From NCBI GenBank assembly GCA_025453305.1, contig JALOQO010000038.1, positions 1 to 5,994 on the forward strand: a stretch of 5,994 nt of DNA, in the 5' to 3' direction. The notes under the pieces were generated by a model. The model saw only the letters and a list, made by a program, of their open reading frames with translations. It searched no databases and was not told the DNA's origin. Shown here in pieces: positions 5,747 to 5,994 of the stretch. The stretch comes from Patescibacteria group bacterium (GTDB lineage: Bacteria > Patescibacteriota > Saccharimonadia > Saccharimonadales > CAIOMD01). A program made the position numbers and the translations under genes. The first letter of the stretch is position 1. Every line of letters starts with the position of its first letter.

Positions 5747-5994
5747 TGTTGTAAATATCGGGGTGTGGCGCAGTTGTTAGTGAGAACTGCCAGTGGCAGT
5801 TCGCAAGACCGGAGGCCTGGATCCGTCGGCTGACGGACCAAGCCGAGGTGGGGTCGCAACAGATTTACAAGCTTGCTTGTAAGTGTGATTGTGATCGTAC
5901 GGCTGGGGTGAAACCCGCCGGTGGCGGGTTGCAAGGAAAGCTTCTCTTGAAAACTTGTTTTCAAAGATGAAGTTTCGGGGTCGCCAAGGGTGAC
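5747..5994 (+). ncRNA. Unidentified large structured RNA, 3' end outside window
   Basis: After an AT-rich spacer the sequence becomes clearly GC-richer and folds locally into a chain of strong hairpins: 5784-5802 (8 bp, loop AGT), 5814-5844 (TCCGTC / GACGGA core with flanking pairs), 5865-5882 (TTACAAG / CTTGTAA), 5912-5930 (8 bp, loop GGT), 5938-5975 (7 bp outer plus 8 bp inner stem) and 5980-5994 (6 bp, loop AAG). The first and fourth share the module GCC-RGT-GGC and are both followed by GCAAG. The 5' end (CGGGGTG from 5759) resembles a tRNA acceptor and D-arm, but no T-arm follows. Isolated words (CAACAGA, GGGTGAAA) recall RNase P RNA, but its near-invariant GGAAAGTCC is missing. The minus-strand frame over it is a shadow caused by the hairpins. 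An RNA gene is well supported, and its family is unknown. Confidence 0.55.

Noticed and set aside
5759..5806. tRNA gene (proline-like 5' half, CGGGGTG acceptor and GCGC D-stem)
   Set aside because: The D-loop lacks the GG pair, the anticodon loop lacks T33 and closes into a triloop, and no T-arm or CACCCCG acceptor strand follows in the window.
5734..5964. Minus-strand open frame of 76 residues
   Set aside because: It lies across the hairpin-rich RNA and starts without any ribosome binding site. Its composition reflects GC-rich stems and no known protein pattern is visible.
5747..5994. RNase P RNA (rnpB)
   Set aside because: CAACAGA and GGGTGAAA occur in a suggestive order, but the near-universal GGAAAGTCC of P4 is absent (only GCAAGACCGG is seen) and the P12 loop GGTAAG is missing. 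Kept only as an alternative for a diverged form.
5747..5994. tmRNA (ssrA)
   Set aside because: The 5' end lacks the conserved GG-TTCGAC segment and no tag-peptide reading frame is seen.
1..5994. CRISPR array, transposase or attachment site
   Set aside because: No regularly spaced repeats, terminal inverted repeats or recombinase genes were seen.

Overview
The window comes from a low-GC bacterium and looks like a Candidate Phyla Radiation (Patescibacteria) genome, most likely Saccharibacteria (TM7). This rests on recalled family resemblance, not on a search. The supporting signs are compact AT-rich genes, a winged-helix regulator that reads like those common in TM7 genomes, a short site-2 protease, and a CofE-like amide ligase domain of the kind often seen in CPR genomes that lack F420. 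Several genes also have a -10 box placed 6-8 bases before the ATG with no ribosome binding site, which implies leaderless mRNAs. All stop codons are TAA or TAG, and the long frames read through cleanly under the standard code.

Layout, left to right. Positions 1-234 are the 3' end of miaA (tRNA dimethylallyltransferase), cut by the window edge. Positions 235-548 are AT-rich and carry no gene. A large fused gene follows (549-3206). It has an asparagine-synthetase-type N-terminal part whose catalytic residues are altered, joined to a C-terminal F420-0:gamma-glutamyl-ligase-like (CofE-like) domain. Next is a two-gene operon: a winged-helix regulator with a degenerate nucleotidyltransferase-like C-terminus (3253-3912), then a metallo-beta-lactamase-fold protein without its metal ligands (3935-4555). 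A probable bidirectional terminator (4561-4594) separates it from convergent rpmB (ribosomal protein L28, minus strand, 4577-4765). rpmB is divergent from a site-2 protease of the M50 family (4867-5496).

The last 500 bases are an RNA-gene region. A compact RNA with its own -10 box, a long-range closing stem and a U-tract (about 5530-5660) resembles 6S RNA in layout. A second, GC-richer RNA begins after an extended -10 box (5732-5740) and runs off the window as a chain of strong hairpins. I could not assign it to a family.

Two themes stand out. First, three proteins in a row keep an enzyme fold but have changed or lost catalytic residues: the AsnB-like protein (Cys2 to Ser, plus two synthetase motif changes), the nucleotidyltransferase-like domain and the MBL-fold protein. 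The AsnB/CofE-like fusion is the best candidate for an undescribed activity, plausibly amide-bond formation on a cell-wall or peptide substrate rather than asparagine synthesis. Second, the unidentified structured RNA at the right edge deserves a search with its downstream sequence.
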